Positions 20,738 to 31,341 are shown, counted from the first letter of the stretch. The stretch: DNA of 57,795 bases from Carpediemonas membranifera (GCA_019828565.1 JAHDYR010000054.1:1-57795), one strand, 5' to 3'. Notes: generated from the sequence alone by a model not told the origin. Numbers and translations: made by a program.

Positions 20738-20772
20738 GTCGCCAGTTATCGATGGGAAGAGGTGGTTCTCGG

Positions 20773-21354
20773 TTAGTTTGACTGCCGGTTGCGACCGCGA
20801 GAGCTGCCGCCTCGGCCCCCGCCTCCCGGAGGCTGAAACTTGTCGCCCTTTCGCTTGGCTCCGTGAATCTTAGACTTGAGCTCGAAGGACTCGATCTGGG
20901 ACTCGTCGAGGGTTCCTTTGTCCGCGATGGCCTTCCATACCTGGTTCTGAAAGTAGGTGACTGTGACGTCGTTGTAATCTTCATCCTTCATCATCAGAGC
21001 TCTACGCCGGGCGGAGAGGAGGGGGGAAAGACGCTTGAGGAGTTTCGTGTCTGTAGAAGAGGTGAGGATCGTTTGAACCTTCCGAAGGAACTTCGCCTCC
21101 TCCAGAAGAGGGCGCTTCTTCGGCAGCTCGGTCATGGCCTCAATGTATGAAAGGGAAGCCATGATGGGGTCTTGTTCATCTTCTTCAAACGCCAGTTCCT
21201 CGTGGAAATCCGCTTCAGATTCGGCGCTTGCGGCGGCCATCCTCTCGAGGATCTTGGTGGATCTCTCCTGAGCTTTCTGCATCTCCTGCACCGTGGTACG
21301 CAGTTCTGCCACTTCCTCGGCCGTCGCAGCCACCGGCTGCGAATCGTTCGTCAT
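20773..21354 (-). CDS. Gag-like ORF of f1, copy 1
   Basis: I take ATG 21354 (MTNDSQPVAATAEEV), directly after CGCAGTTTATGCGGCCAG. An in-frame ATG at 21402 is also possible. Coiled-coil N-terminus, then an acidic stretch (FEEDEQD), a helical domain with KRPLLEEAKFLRKVQ, and a glycine/arginine-rich end (GGGGRGGSSRGR) suited to nucleic-acid binding. The same KRPL..EAK(F/W)LR.V block occurs in f2 gag. No zinc knuckles. Confidence 0.7.
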   Translation of the reverse strand: MTNDSQPVAATAEEVAELRTTVQEMQKAQERSTKILERMAAASAESEADFHEELAFEEDEQDPIMASLSYIEAMTELPKKRPLLEEAKFLRKVQTILTSSTDTKLLKRLSPLLSARRRALMMKDEDYNDVTVTYFQNQVWKAIADKGTLDESQIESFELKSKIHGAKRKGDKFQPPGGGGRGGSSRGRNRQSN

Positions 21355-21467
21355 CTGGCCGCATAAACTGCGCCGACCAATCTTGACCAATGACGCGGGC
21401 ATCCGGCGATTGCCGGCCTCGCCCACGTCCCGTCGCCCTTGCGACAATGAGCTGGGGTACTACCCGC

Positions 21468-21722
21468 TTGATAACCAAGCCTGAATATTTACAAAAACCC
21501 CCTGGTTTGCTATGTAAATATTCGGGACTTACCGCTACCTGGCATTCTCTGGGTAAGTCGAACTGGCTCGCCTTACCTGACGAGCAGGTACACTGGCCTT
21601 GACCAGCGTCGGTCCTGGCGCCGTCGCTGCTAGCGACAACTCTTCTGGCATTGTCCTTATCCTGCACATTGCGCCAAAACCCATCACCCGAGGTGATAAA
21701 TCTCAGACACCTGATGTGGTGC
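21468..21722. mobile_element. Terminal repeat block of another YR family (f3)
   Basis: Directly follows A1 of f1. It contains the hairpin GAATATTTAC / GTAAATATTC (about 21484-21525) and GGGACTTACC...GGGTAAGTC, paralleling the B2-A2 spacers of f1 and f2. It ends GGTGCC at the junction with a recombinase fragment. I infer a B2-A2 unit of a further family. No ORF. Confidence 0.5.
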
Positions 21723-22422
21723 CAGCCAACTCCGTGGTGGCGCCCTTGCGGAATGAGTGCCACGAAAAGTCGGTGCCGTACGCCTGGTGGATCCAGTGGC
21801 GGAGGGTTGACGCCGGTAGCGGCTTCGATAGTGAAATACCCCCGGTTGAGGTGATCGCCCGCCAGATGACGTCGTCGTCGCGGCGCGTTGCCGTGGGGAC
21901 CCATGCCTTCAGGGCCCTTGCTGGTAAGGTAGGGTAAGGTAAGGTACCTTACCTTACCGCAAATCCAGTAGCCTTTCCTGTGTATCGACTGTGGGCCCGA
22001 CGTGGTACCCTCGGTCAGAAGGAACTCTTTGAGCTGTTGCGCGTGTGAGTGGCTCGCGTTGCGGGATTGGAGGAATTTGGCGACCCAGCCCGCTGCTGTG
22101 CGGCGCGACGATTCGTTTCTGAAATGTGATAGTCGGTCGTCAGCGAGGAGGGCTTGGAACGGGTCCTCAGGATAAGCGCCACGAAGCGGATCTTGCCCTT
22201 GTCTGTCGCTGTCCAGGCTAGCTCGGACTGCAGGAGGTGTTTCGCCTGGACTCTGAGGTACAACTTGAGGGGTGTCAAACGTTTGATGGCTCGGACCTCG
22301 GGCGAGTTGAGGTCCGGGCACAGGAATATCGCCGCTGATCTCCAGTGTCGAGGGTTCCCAGTCTGGGTCGAGGCGCGTATTGTCTGGAGGCGACGACACG
22401 TCACTCCAAGAAGGGCTATAGG
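21723..22422 (-). pseudogene. f2-like tyrosine recombinase fragment, with internal deletion
   Basis: Matches f2 in two blocks: 21725-21922 to about 32697-32894 (including WHSFRKGATTELA; here CHE/F variants) and 21959-22420 to about 33250-33712. The ~350 bp between them in f2 are replaced by a 26-bp perfect palindrome of TTACC units (21933-21958). It ends exactly where an LTR begins at 22423. Confidence 0.75.
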
Positions 22423-22550
22423 TGTGGGTTCGTGTAAACAAAGCTTTTACAAAGAATAGAGCTCGACACCCTGTGGTCTCCAAAAGTCCATAGGGTATTT
22501 AAGCCCATATTTTATCTCTAAACCTTCCCCTTTCTTCTTCATCAACCACA
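22423..22550 (+). repeat. LTR of gypsy-type element 2, copy 1
   Basis: 128 bp beginning TGTGGGTTCG and ending ACCACA, with GGGTATTTAAGCCC as a probable core promoter. The same LTR with the same left junction occurs at 40090-40217. No matching 3' LTR is seen. A gag ORF starts 20 bp downstream. Confidence 0.7.
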
Positions 22551-22570
22551 GTACTAGTACTTTCAAACGT

Positions 22571-23480
22571 ATGAAGAACCCCAAGAATGACACCCCGATG
22601 CTCAAGATAGCTACTTTCGACGCTTTCAGCGCGTTCTACACCGAACTGTTGGATTACCGCGCCCTCGGCGGGAAAACCAAACTGGTGAAGCTCTTATCCG
22701 CCGAGGTGCGCTCGTTTGTGTGCCAAATGCTGGCCATTCCCAAGATAGACGAACCGACGCTCGCTGAGGACGATCCTGTCCTTCAGGACTTATCTGAAAA
22801 GAAACACAAGTCCAAGCTGAGAAAGTATGGCGAGAACGCAGCCATCAGTCGGCTTGCCTCCGTCCTGCGCCCTAAGCGACAGGAGCAATGCCTCAATCTG
22901 CTTCGAATGAAGCTATCATCTTTCACCCCGATCGAGGTCTCAAGGCTCAATACCAAGTTCAATAATACGCTCGCCTGCTTGGCTCTCGAAGAAGACGACT
23001 CTGTCATCGAAACATACCTCCGAGCCTTCGCGTTCCGCGGGCAGGCTCTGTATTTCCGCATCAAGGAGCGTACCACCGGGAAGTCGCTGGCAGAGGTGCA
23101 GCATTATGCCATGACCACAGCACAGGACCTCGCCGAGAGCGCCGCCTATATGGCTCCTCTCGCTGACTTCATCGGCAAGCCAGGCCATGACGATAAGCGA
23201 GCTCATGACGGCGACAAGCGAGCCCATATCGACGGTAAGCGCCCCAACAAGCGCCACGGTTAGCGGCCTGACAGGCGCGACACGCCTTACCGGCGTGACG
23301 ACAAACGTACACGCGACCACGACCGCAACCGGGGCGATAAGTCCGGTATCTCGTGCTTTAACTGCGGGCGTAAGGGCCACTACTCGAGTGACTGTTCAAA
23401 GCCAAAGGCGCGCTGCGACAAGTGCAAGAGGGAAGGCCACCTGGCACAGTTCTGCGACAAGATAAAGTCACTGCTAGCCA
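22571..23480 (+). pseudogene. Gag of gypsy-type element 2, one internal stop
   Basis: ATG 22571. The N-terminal domain LDYRALGGKTKLVKLL matches FNDYRALGGKRDIEKL of the chromovirus gag at 25544. The frame meets TAG at 23261, then continues in the same frame through CFNCGRKGHYSSDC and CDKCKREGHLAQFC, two CCHC zinc knuckles that bind RNA. So the gene is either nonsense-mutated or read through. It is cut at about 23485 by a junction with the f4 RT gene. Protease, RT and integrase are absent. Confidence 0.75.
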
Positions 23481-23489
23481 CCTTCCTGT

Positions 23490-25037
23490 CGACCAGTCCA
23501 TGTCTATGAACCTGCTGTCGTCGACCGTCGACGGGCTGCGTTCTACTCGAGCTCCAAGCCACTCGGAGGGCCAGATCTCTTTCTGCATGGGACCCCACTC
23601 GGCTGTGATCCTGTCGATGATCCGACGAGGCGCTGAGAGCGTTTCGGACCTCGACAACGCGTCGGCTTGGACGTTCAAGTGACCAGAGACGTGAAGGAGC
23701 CTTATCCTGATGGCCCTTTCGCTCAGTGTGGGTAGCAGGTCCCGTATGACTGAGTCTACAAACTGCGGAGCCTTGGTTGAGCCTTGCTTGTTCCACCAGC
23801 TGACTGCTGCCACCGAGTCGGAGTAGATGGTGACCTCCGCGTCTGTCAACGGCTCTGCTAGGATCAGTCTCACTGCTTGTTCCACTGCTCGGAACTCGAG
23901 CAATGTGATGTGCTCGTCCACCGGGGCCGGCCTGGTGAAGGTGAAGGGTTGACGGCCCGGGATTGTGATCACTCCGCCGAGTCCTGAGTGAGAGGCGTCT
24001 GTCATCGCTGTGATGTGGAGCGTCGGAGACAGACCCCACAGGTGAAGCAGCTCTTGGAAGGACCTTATCGGAGATGGCCGTGATAAGCGGCGCTCCCATT
24101 GGATCAGTGTTTCTCTCGCTTCGCCGGATATGAGTGTGCGGTAGCGGTCCTTCAGTTGGGCTCTCTGGAGGGGTCTGATAGCGGCTCGGCCCTCCGGCCA
24201 AATGATGGCTGCAAAGCCGAGATTGCCCAACAACCGCTGCATGCTGTGTGTCGTGGCCCCCGATGCCAAGGCCTCCCTGACTCGTGAGAGGTACTTCTGC
24301 CGCTTGCTGTCCTGCAGAGCGATCCCCCGCCGGCCAGAGTCCATGACGAAGCCAAGGAAGTCGGTCTGCTGCGTTGGTGAGAGCTGCGATTTCTTCCTGT
24401 TGATGACCAGGCCGAGGTTCTCTAGGAGCTGTAGTATGCCCGGCATCGCAGCGGTCAGTGTCTTCTTGTCCCCGGACAGGAGCCAGTCGTCGAGATAGAT
24501 GGTCAAGTTGATGCCTGGGAACATCCGTGCTACGATCTGCGCTGCTGTCAGCATCACCCTTTGGAAGAAGAATGGTGCTGGGCCCCAGCCAAAGGGTAGG
24601 ACGTTGAAGGCATAGGGTCTCCCGTCGACCACGAAACCCAGCAGCGGGCTGTCCGAGGCCCTGACCCCTAACTGGTAGTAGCCCTTGACTAGGTCCAAGC
24701 GTGCCATGTAGTCTCCTTCGCGAAGCTGGGCCATCGCTTGCTTGACTCCCTTCAGCCGAAAGGTTCGATGTTCCGTTGACACTGCGTTCAGTGCCCTTAG
24801 GTCGTGGATCAGACGCGTCTCTGGTGGCGTCTTCGGCACAGTGAAGATAGGTGAGATCAAGCTGGGAGACCGGCATGGGCTTGCCGCGCCCAGGCTCAGG
24901 AGGGTTTTCAGGTGGTCGCGGAATGCCTTGCGGTCCTTGGCGCGAGTTGGTGGTAGGCGCGGATGACGAGGGTGCGCTCTTAGGGATATCGGGACGCCCT
25001 CGCGTAGCCACGTAACCACCTCTGATGGCGCGCCCAA
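23490..25037 (-). pseudogene. RT/RNase H of YR retroelement f4, 3'-truncated
   Basis: MGAPSEVVTWLREGVPISL at the start parallels f1 and f2. RT motifs RLIHDLRALN, RLDLVKGYYQL, VLPFGWGPAPFFFQ and IYLDDWLL are followed by RNase H (TAMTDASHSGLGG, HVSGHLNVQAD). The frame is clean up to the junction near 23490 with gypsy element 2, so the recombinase of f4 is lost. The 5' part of f4 (gag) is split by the chromovirus insertion at 25412-31453. Confidence 0.85.
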
Positions 25038-25219
25038 GTGCCTCCATAGGCGCCACTGCCTGTTGATGCAGGGAAATGGTGGAACTGACGGGGGAGGAGG
25101 TGCTGTGGACGGGGGAGGAGGAGGCGTCGGTGACAGGGGAGGAGATTGAGGAGTAGTGGGATTTATGGTTGGATGAGGAGTTAGGACCTGTGGACCGGGG
25201 CGAGGATCCTTGATGGGTG

Positions 25220-25411
25220 GTTTCTTTTGGCTTAGTTTGAGTTCTTCGTGCCGGCGCGCTTCGGCTTCTTCCCGTGAAAACCCCGGTTGCCGCCGTCATG
25301 TCCGGTGCCGGGCTTGGTGTTCTTCTCGGTCAGGCGGGGGATCTCGGACAGGGTGCGGAGGACGAGAGTCTCGATCTCCGTCTCGTTCATCTCGTGGCGC
25401 TCGGCAAGGGC
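25220..25411 (-). pseudogene. Gag of f4, C-terminal part
   Basis: Reads ALAERHEMNETEIETLVLR and ends in a basic GFHGKKPKRAGTK. Joined across the chromovirus insertion, with one copy of its 4-bp target duplication removed, the codons continue in frame from the N-terminal part at 31454-31853 (VSTAGMAA). This shows both pieces were one gag gene. Confidence 0.85.
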
Positions 25412-25523
25412 TGTGGTGGTCATAGACCACACTAATCATTTATACAGTTTAAGCCATTTATTGGCACAAGGGTTTTCTCTTCTTCTTTCCCTATAAAAGC
25501 ATTCTCCGCATTAGCGAGGCACA
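25412..25523 (+). repeat. 5' LTR of the chromovirus
   Basis: 112 bp with terminal TGTGGT...ACCACA near its start and CTATAAAAGC as a TATA box about 30 nt before its end. It also contains ACAGTTTAAGCC, related to the motif found upstream of many genes here. No ordinary tRNA primer-binding site (TGG-start) follows, so self-priming is possible. Confidence 0.85.
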
Positions 25524-25543
25524 TTAACGTTAATTCCCCTCAA

Positions 25544-26524
25544 ATGCTGAAGAAATCCGATCCCCCGTTGCTGAAGTCGCCAGATCTGAACGAACTGTTC
25601 ATCTTTGTGGACAAGTTCAACGATTACCGCGCCTTAGGGGGCAAGCGAGACATTGAGAAGCTAATCGACAGCGAGGTTCGGGAGATGGTGACAGCAATCC
25701 TACCAGCGGACGATCTTGACGACGCGGAGGAAGAGATCCCTCTCCTCCTTAATCAACATCATCGTGCCGCTCGCTCCAGAGCCCAGAAGGACCTCAAGAT
25801 CATCAAGCGCCTAGGACGCGCTCTCAGACCTACTCAAGAAGTCAACAAGCTCCGTCTCTTTAGAATCACCGCCAAGGACTTCTCCCCTATCGAAGTTGCT
25901 CGAGTCAACAAGAAGTTCCGTATTACCATGGCAGTCGTCCAACCCGAGTTCCCCCTCGAGACACTACGCGACATATACGTTCGTTGTTTCAAGTTCGGAT
26001 CCAACCAGACGATGTACCGCATCAAGGAGGTGATCCAGGACATGTCGCTAGAAGATGCCATGCCGCGCGTTCTAGCCCTATCCAGAACAGTCCAAGAGAG
26101 CACCGCGATCGCCAACGCGTTCCAGGACAAGCCGTCCAACGCCGAGCACCACCACACGAGCCGTAACTCCCACCGACGCAACGATCGCAAGCCTCAGTCA
26201 CGTCCCACCGAAGACCGTTCGCATGCTACCAGACCTGAACACGCGTCGACTAAGCCTATCGACAAGAAGGGCAGACGTGATCATTCACAGTTCACTTGCT
26301 ATAACTGTGGTGGTAAGGGTCACGCCGTCTACGAGTGTAAGAAGCCCAAGAACAAGTGTCAGAAGTGCGGGAAGAGCGGACACCTTGACAGGTTCTGTAA
26401 ATCCCCACAGTACTTGTCCTTGTTCTCGATGACTTCACACAAACGCAAAGATAGCCTACCTCTGTGCAAAGTTAAGGTCGAGGGTCGAGACGTCGTTGCC
26501 TTGATTGATTCGGGGAGCCAACTG
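25544..26524 (+). CDS. gag: Chromovirus Gag
   Basis: ATG 25544. Capsid-like helical domain, basic linker (HHTSRNSHRRNDRK), then two CCHC knuckles CYNCGGKGHAVYEC and CQKCGKSGHLDRFC. The frame runs on into the protease start VVALIDSGS. There one extra G in GGGG shifts it out of the pol frame, which continues with NCSTISPKL. A shift inside the protease active site is unlike programmed frameshifting, so a one-base indel (mutation or sequencing error) is more likely and gag-pol was probably one ORF. Confidence 0.85.
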
Positions 26525-29480
26525 CTCCACTATATCCCCCAAGCTGACCAAGGGTATGACGCGAATATCAGATGAAGAGCGAAGCGTGCGTACAGCCAAG
26601 GGAACTATACAGTCCCAAGGTTCCGTGCAAGGGAACATCAAACTCATGCCGTCAGCCTTTACACCTAAGGCAGTGTCCTTCAAGCCGGAGTTGATTGTGC
26701 TAGATACTGAGTTCGACGTCGTCCTGGGGTACCCCCACCTTGTCGAGCTGGGAATCCTCCCCGACGTGAACGTAGAGTCAGGGGAAGACTCGGACGAAGT
26801 CCAGGTCCCCGAAGCTTTCAAGCACAACGCTGCCATCTTTAGTCTATCCGACCAGTCGACCAAGAGTCAAGCCGAACTGATCAAGAGGTTCTCCGATCTA
26901 TTCCAAGACCGGGACGAACCTAGCAGGCTAGAGCCGTACGACCTCGTTCTGAAGGACGATCGGGTCGTGAACGCCAGACCTTACTATGTACCCCCAGCGA
27001 AGATACACGTCGTGAGAGAGCACATCGACACGCTGCTAGCCAAGAAATATATCGAGGCCTGTCAGTCACAATACGCTTCCCCAGCTATGACTGTGCCTAA
27101 GAAGGGAGGCAAGTCGCGTTTCGTAGTCGATTTCCGCCGTATTAACGAGCTTACTGAGCCGTTCGACTACCCCATCCCTCGTATCGACGAGGTGCTGTCA
27201 CAGCTCGCAGGACAGAAGATCTTCGCGACTCTAGACCTGTCGTCCGGGTACCACCAGATCCCTTTGACAGAACGATCAAGACCCCTGACTGCATTTACCA
27301 CCGTACTAGGGCAGTATCAATACCGACGGATGCCTTTCGGGCTGCGCAACGCAGGAGCTCACTTCCAGAAGGCCATGGAGCGCGCCTTCGCCGGGCTCGT
27401 GGGCAGCTCATGTTACATTTACATCGACGATATTATTGTCTTCGGCAGCGACGAGGCCGAATATCTCGCGAACCTCGAAAGAGTCCTGGACCGTGCGCGT
27501 AAGGTCAAGCTCCAGCTCAATCGCGAGAAATGCCAATTCGGCAGGCAGGAGGTCGAGTTCTTAGGTTGGGTTGTCAATGATGGGCAGGTGAGCATCGCAC
27601 CCAGCCGTGTAGACGACATCGCAAATCTCCAGATGCCGACATCCATCAAGGGCATGCAGGGCCTAGTAGGATTCCTCAACTATTTCCGGGATCACATCCC
27701 CCATTTTGCGGAAATCGGACACCCGTTAATCAAAGCTATGTCCGGTCACACAAGTCTCGGCCTGACCGCCCAGCAGGAGGCCCTCGATAAGCTCAAGCAG
27801 AGCCTTACCTCCGCTGACGCCCTAGCAATTTTCGACGCCACGAAGGAGCATTCTATAATGACCGACGCCTCGGGAGTGGGGTACGGCGCAGTCCTATTGC
27901 AAGAGGGCAAGCCTGTCTGTTACATGTCGAAGGCCTTCAACGCCACACAGTCTCGTTGGTCAACGATTGAGAAGGAGGCGTACGCCATTGTGGCGGCCTT
28001 GCAGCGCTGGCGCAAGTTCCTTGCCTGGGGACCTTTCTCCATACTCACTGACCACCGAAACCTTACCTTCATGTACCGTAGCATCAACCCGAAAGTCAGG
28101 AGGTGGGCCGATGCCATTTCCGACTTGGACTTTGAGATTAAGCACGTCGCCGGCCTGGACAATGGAGCCGCAGATGGTCTGTCCCGTGTGTTTACTATGT
28201 TCACTCGCAAAGCTACGACCGATGAGATTGAAGAAGCACACACCACCGCCGGCGCCCATCTATCTCGACGACTAACGACCGAGAAGCTTAGAGCCGAAGG
28301 GTTGTCGGTGTCGAGAGCCGCAGTCGACCAGGTGATTGCAGCTTGCCCGGTGTGCCAAGTCCTCGAGAGACCCCACGTCGATACACCGGATGGTCTGCAT
28401 ACCGCCGTTGATGAACCGTTTAAGCGAGTAGCCATCGACACCTTAGGTCCGTTCCCCAAGTCGCAGGGGTTCACGCACATCTCCGTCATCATAGATATGT
28501 GTAGTAGGTGGACCGAGTTGGTTCCAGTCACAGGTACGACTGCGCAAGCCGCAGTTACGGCGTTCGTTAATAACTGGGTCTTACGCTATGGCTGCCCCGA
28601 GGTCTTACAGACTGACGGCGGGCCCGAGTTTAACAATCAGCTCATGAAGTCCCTGGCCGACGAGATGGGTTTCCACACCCATGTTACGACTCCACATCAC
28701 CCGCAATCTAATGGCATCGTCGAACGGGCCAACAGTGGAGTTCTCAAAATCTTGAAGGCCAGAAAGTTCCATTTCCGGGACGCGGACTGGGTCAAGCACT
28801 TACCTGTCGCACAATTTATCGTCAATTCGACGCCCAGGATACCCACTCACCTCTCACCATCCGAGATCATACTAGGTGTCAACATCAGGATCCCGAACGA
28901 GATCATCATCTGCACCCACTCGACTAGCGCCAGAATACAGGACAGACGCGCGGCGGCTGGCCAAGCCATCCAGCTAGCGAAGGCTAGAATTCAGGCAATG
29001 AGAGAGGACGCTCTCGCAAACGCCGCATCGTCACGTCAGGAGTTACTGTGCCGGTTCGTGTTGGTCAAGTACCCAGCCAGACCTCCCAACAAGCTGATGC
29101 CAGGATGGCGAGGGCCCATGCGACGGGTCAGTGCGGTTAAGCAAGATGGCGTGACGGTCGCCTATGAAGTTCAGGACCTCAACCAGGGAAGCCAAGGCAA
29201 GATATTGAAGGTCGACGCCCCGCGCGTACGCAGATTTAACCCTGGCAATCTATCCGAGCGAGAGATCAAGGACTTGGCCGCCACGGCGAACGATGAGTGG
29301 GAAGTGGACCGTATTTCCAAATCGCGAGGGAACGGAACACGAACCAAACGCGAATACCGCGTTCACTGGTCTGGTTTCGAGGACGAGGAGGCGACATGGC
29401 AGGATTGGGACTCCGTCAAGGACCTGGAAGCATTAGATATATATTTGAAGTCTGACCAAGCCAAACTGGACGGTCTATAA
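26505..29480 (+). CDS. pol: Chromovirus Pol: protease, RT, RNase H, integrase, chromodomain
   Basis: 991-codon frame. The protease remainder is followed by RT with FVVDFRRIN, ATLDLSSGYHQI, MPFGLRNA and YIDDIIVF (near residue 307), and RNase H with MTDASGVGYGAVL (~450). Integrase has paired CPVC and the DDE triad at about D645, D704 and E740 (35 residues between the last two) in AIDTLGPF, LQTDGGPEF and IVERAN. The C-terminus is a chromodomain (EWEVDRISKSRG, YRVHWSGFEDEEATW), which steers integration to methylated-histone chromatin. All catalytic residues are present. Confidence 0.93.
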   Translation: MIRGANCSTISPKLTKGMTRISDEERSVRTAKGTIQSQGSVQGNIKLMPSAFTPKAVSFKPELIVLDTEFDVVLGYPHLVELGILPDVNVESGEDSDEVQVPEAFKHNAAIFSLSDQSTKSQAELIKRFSDLFQDRDEPSRLEPYDLVLKDDRVVNARPYYVPPAKIHVVREHIDTLLAKKYIEACQSQYASPAMTVPKKGGKSRFVVDFRRINELTEPFDYPIPRIDEVLSQLAGQKIFATLDLSSGYHQIPLTERSRPLTAFTTVLGQYQYRRMPFGLRNAGAHFQKAMERAFAGLVGSSCYIYIDDIIVFGSDEAEYLANLERVLDRARKVKLQLNREKCQFGRQEVEFLGWVVNDGQVSIAPSRVDDIANLQMPTSIKGMQGLVGFLNYFRDHIPHFAEIGHPLIKAMSGHTSLGLTAQQEALDKLKQSLTSADALAIFDATKEHSIMTDASGVGYGAVLLQEGKPVCYMSKAFNATQSRWSTIEKEAYAIVAALQRWRKFLAWGPFSILTDHRNLTFMYRSINPKVRRWADAISDLDFEIKHVAGLDNGAADGLSRVFTMFTRKATTDEIEEAHTTAGAHLSRRLTTEKLRAEGLSVSRAAVDQVIAACPVCQVLERPHVDTPDGLHTAVDEPFKRVAIDTLGPFPKSQGFTHISVIIDMCSRWTELVPVTGTTAQAAVTAFVNNWVLRYGCPEVLQTDGGPEFNNQLMKSLADEMGFHTHVTTPHHPQSNGIVERANSGVLKILKARKFHFRDADWVKHLPVAQFIVNSTPRIPTHLSPSEIILGVNIRIPNEIIICTHSTSARIQDRRAAAGQAIQLAKARIQAMREDALANAASSRQELLCRFVLVKYPARPPNKLMPGWRGPMRRVSAVKQDGVTVAYEVQDLNQGSQGKILKVDAPRVRRFNPGNLSEREIKDLAATANDEWEVDRISKSRGNGTRTKREYRVHWSGFEDEEATWQDWDSVKDLEALDIYLKSDQAKLDGL

Positions 29481-29522
29481 ATCTTCACCACATCTAATCG
29501 CTCCAGCGTCAAGTCATCAGAT

Positions 29523-30603
29523 TTATTCGTCGTCCGACTCCTCGGTATCGGTCAGCTCGACCAACCAAGACGCGTCAGCGTGGCGCTCAAGATCGTGCTC
29601 AGCAAGATAGTCGCGCACACAACGGACGAGACAGAGATCGGCGTTCAGCCAGACGATGCTGAGGCCTGAGTAACCCTCATACTGGAGTATGAGAGCGAAG
29701 GTCCCAGGTCCACGAGTCGTTTTCAGGAACTCATGGCGGACAACACACGTCACCGTGTAGTAACGGTCCGGGTCAGAGACCTGGAGAGGCTCCCAATGGA
29801 TCTCGTCCCCGATGGCAGGCAGGTGACCATCGCGGCACAGCTCGTCGACCAGCATCGCCCAGAAAGCGATGGGTGCACCGATACCGCGGCTGATGCCAAA
29901 GAGCGCTACCCTGAAGTAGTCCGGCGAAAAGACGAGGATCATGAGCCGGTTGAGGTAACCACGAGCCGTGGTATCAGATCCGACATTAGCAGCAGCGCGC
30001 ACTGCGGCCACGAGCCCAGCTGAGTAACGCCCATTGCCAGTCAGGCTGATATCGCCACTCTGAAGGGCGGCCGACACGATGTCCCCGTCAGTGAGGGTCG
30101 GGCGCAGACGGATCTTAAGGTGAGACACCACGCCAGCGAGAGCGAACTGACAGAAAGCCACGAGGCCGAGTACCTGCCGACACTTCACTACATCCATGTA
30201 CACCGAAGCCTGATGAAGGTGTCCTTGCTCGATTGCGTCGAAGATGCGCTGAAGAGGCATCTCGACGGAGTTGGTGTAGCCGGCTAGGCGCCGAGTGACC
30301 TCCGCTCGTATGTCGCGAGGTAGCTGGTGGGATGCGGTTGTCGGGCGAGTGATCCGCTCCGCGGCCTGCACACGGTGTCTGAATGAGTATTCTGTTGATA
30401 TTGGTTACTTACAAGTTCCCGGTGGCCAAACGCTTGCGTTGCGTACGGGTCTGAGCACGAAGAGAACGACAGACGGCGGAATGAGCGGAAACAAGAGGCT
30501 TAGTGAGTTCCTCGTCACCAATTTCGGCGATTTTAGCGCGAATAGTATCCAGAATTGCTTCTACGGCGGCGTTGTCCGACATCAACTGAGTTGACGGCGA
30601 CAT
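29523..30603 (-). CDS. Antisense extra gene inside the chromovirus, candidate 34-nt intron
   Basis: Lies between pol and the 3' LTR on the opposite strand. ATG 30603 (MSPSTQLMSDNAA) opens a short exon ending at a GTAAGT donor (30412). Removing 30379-30412 (34 nt, ending ATTCAG) joins it in frame to the long ORF 29523-30378, giving about 348 codons. The protein is mainly helical with an acidic end (TDTEESDDE). Its middle (VRAAANVGSDTTARGYLNRLM) loosely recalls the unrecognised gene near 57158 (MANTTNEDYEALPESVQIL). Function unknown. The clean long frame suggests selection. Confidence 0.6.
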
Positions 30604-30624
30604 ATTCTGCACTTTTTGGAACAA

Positions 30625-31341
30625 TCGGTTTCAGGACGAAACCTAGAGCAGTAATAGGACGCCAAATCAAGCTAATTCATCTATTTACTAAGCGCTGTAG
30701 CCTATTAGCTCCATCGGAAGCCGATTGATGTTGTTAATGAAGTACGAGCGCGCCAGGAAAAATGAAAGGCCCAAAACTCGCCAACGAAGGCCTTTTGGAG
30801 CCTCTTAATGCCTTTTTCGGCGTCTGCGTAAGTTTCAGCGCAAATGGTACAGTACTTCTTCTTATTCTTCTAGACGCCGAGATCAACCCTCGAATTACTT
30901 AGAAGCATGCGTAACACGTAATATTTTTCGAGACACGGCCATATGAGGCCGTGGAGGGGCAGGGATAAGCCTCTATGAATACGGGCGAACCCTAGCCGTC
31001 CGTTTGACTGTCATTGACGTTGGTAAGTTCGGACCCTATATGCGGTTCATGAGGGCGGTGAAGCCCTGGTAAGACTATCTTAACACGTAACATAGCAATT
31101 GCTTACACAGTGGATCCACGTTATCATACACAGCTGTCGGGTTTTATTCCCATGTCACCGTTGGTGATACCATAATTCCGTATCGGAAGACCGCGGGTCG
31201 GGCGTTGCCCACTCCACTGCCAATGGAGTAGACCGTTGCATAGCTTGGGTGGCACCAAACTATAACACGGATGACCCTAGGCCAACCTAACCCCCGTAAC
31301 TCGTTGAGTGTCATGCCTATTACCCAGGCATGGAGGGGCAG
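30625..31341. other. Non-coding 3' region of the chromovirus
   Basis: No ORF recognised. It contains hairpin-like CGGCCATATGAGGCCG (about 30937) followed by TGGAGGGGCAG, the same purine-rich word that abuts the 3' LTR at 31331-31341. So a second, internal polypurine tract may exist at about 30952-30962. Confidence 0.6.

Larger units (their letters stand above)
17525..21467 (-). mobile_element. YR retroelement f1, copy 1 (PAT/Ngaro-like, split direct repeats)
   Basis: Full-length element read on the minus strand: A1 (21327-21467), gag, RT/RNase H, tyrosine recombinase, B1, A2, B2. The A1-ORFs-B1-A2-B2 order is the split-direct-repeat arrangement of DIRS-group elements of the PAT/Ngaro type, which use a tyrosine recombinase and a circular intermediate rather than an integrase. 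Copy 2 at 36004-39622 is near-identical but lacks A2 and B2. Differences are mostly single-base homopolymer indels. Confidence 0.85.

Noticed and set aside
23380-25299. 639-codon minus ORF overlapping the f4 RT
   Set aside because: Arg/Pro/Ser-rich shadow of the RT gene, with no domains; the RT frame has all motifs.
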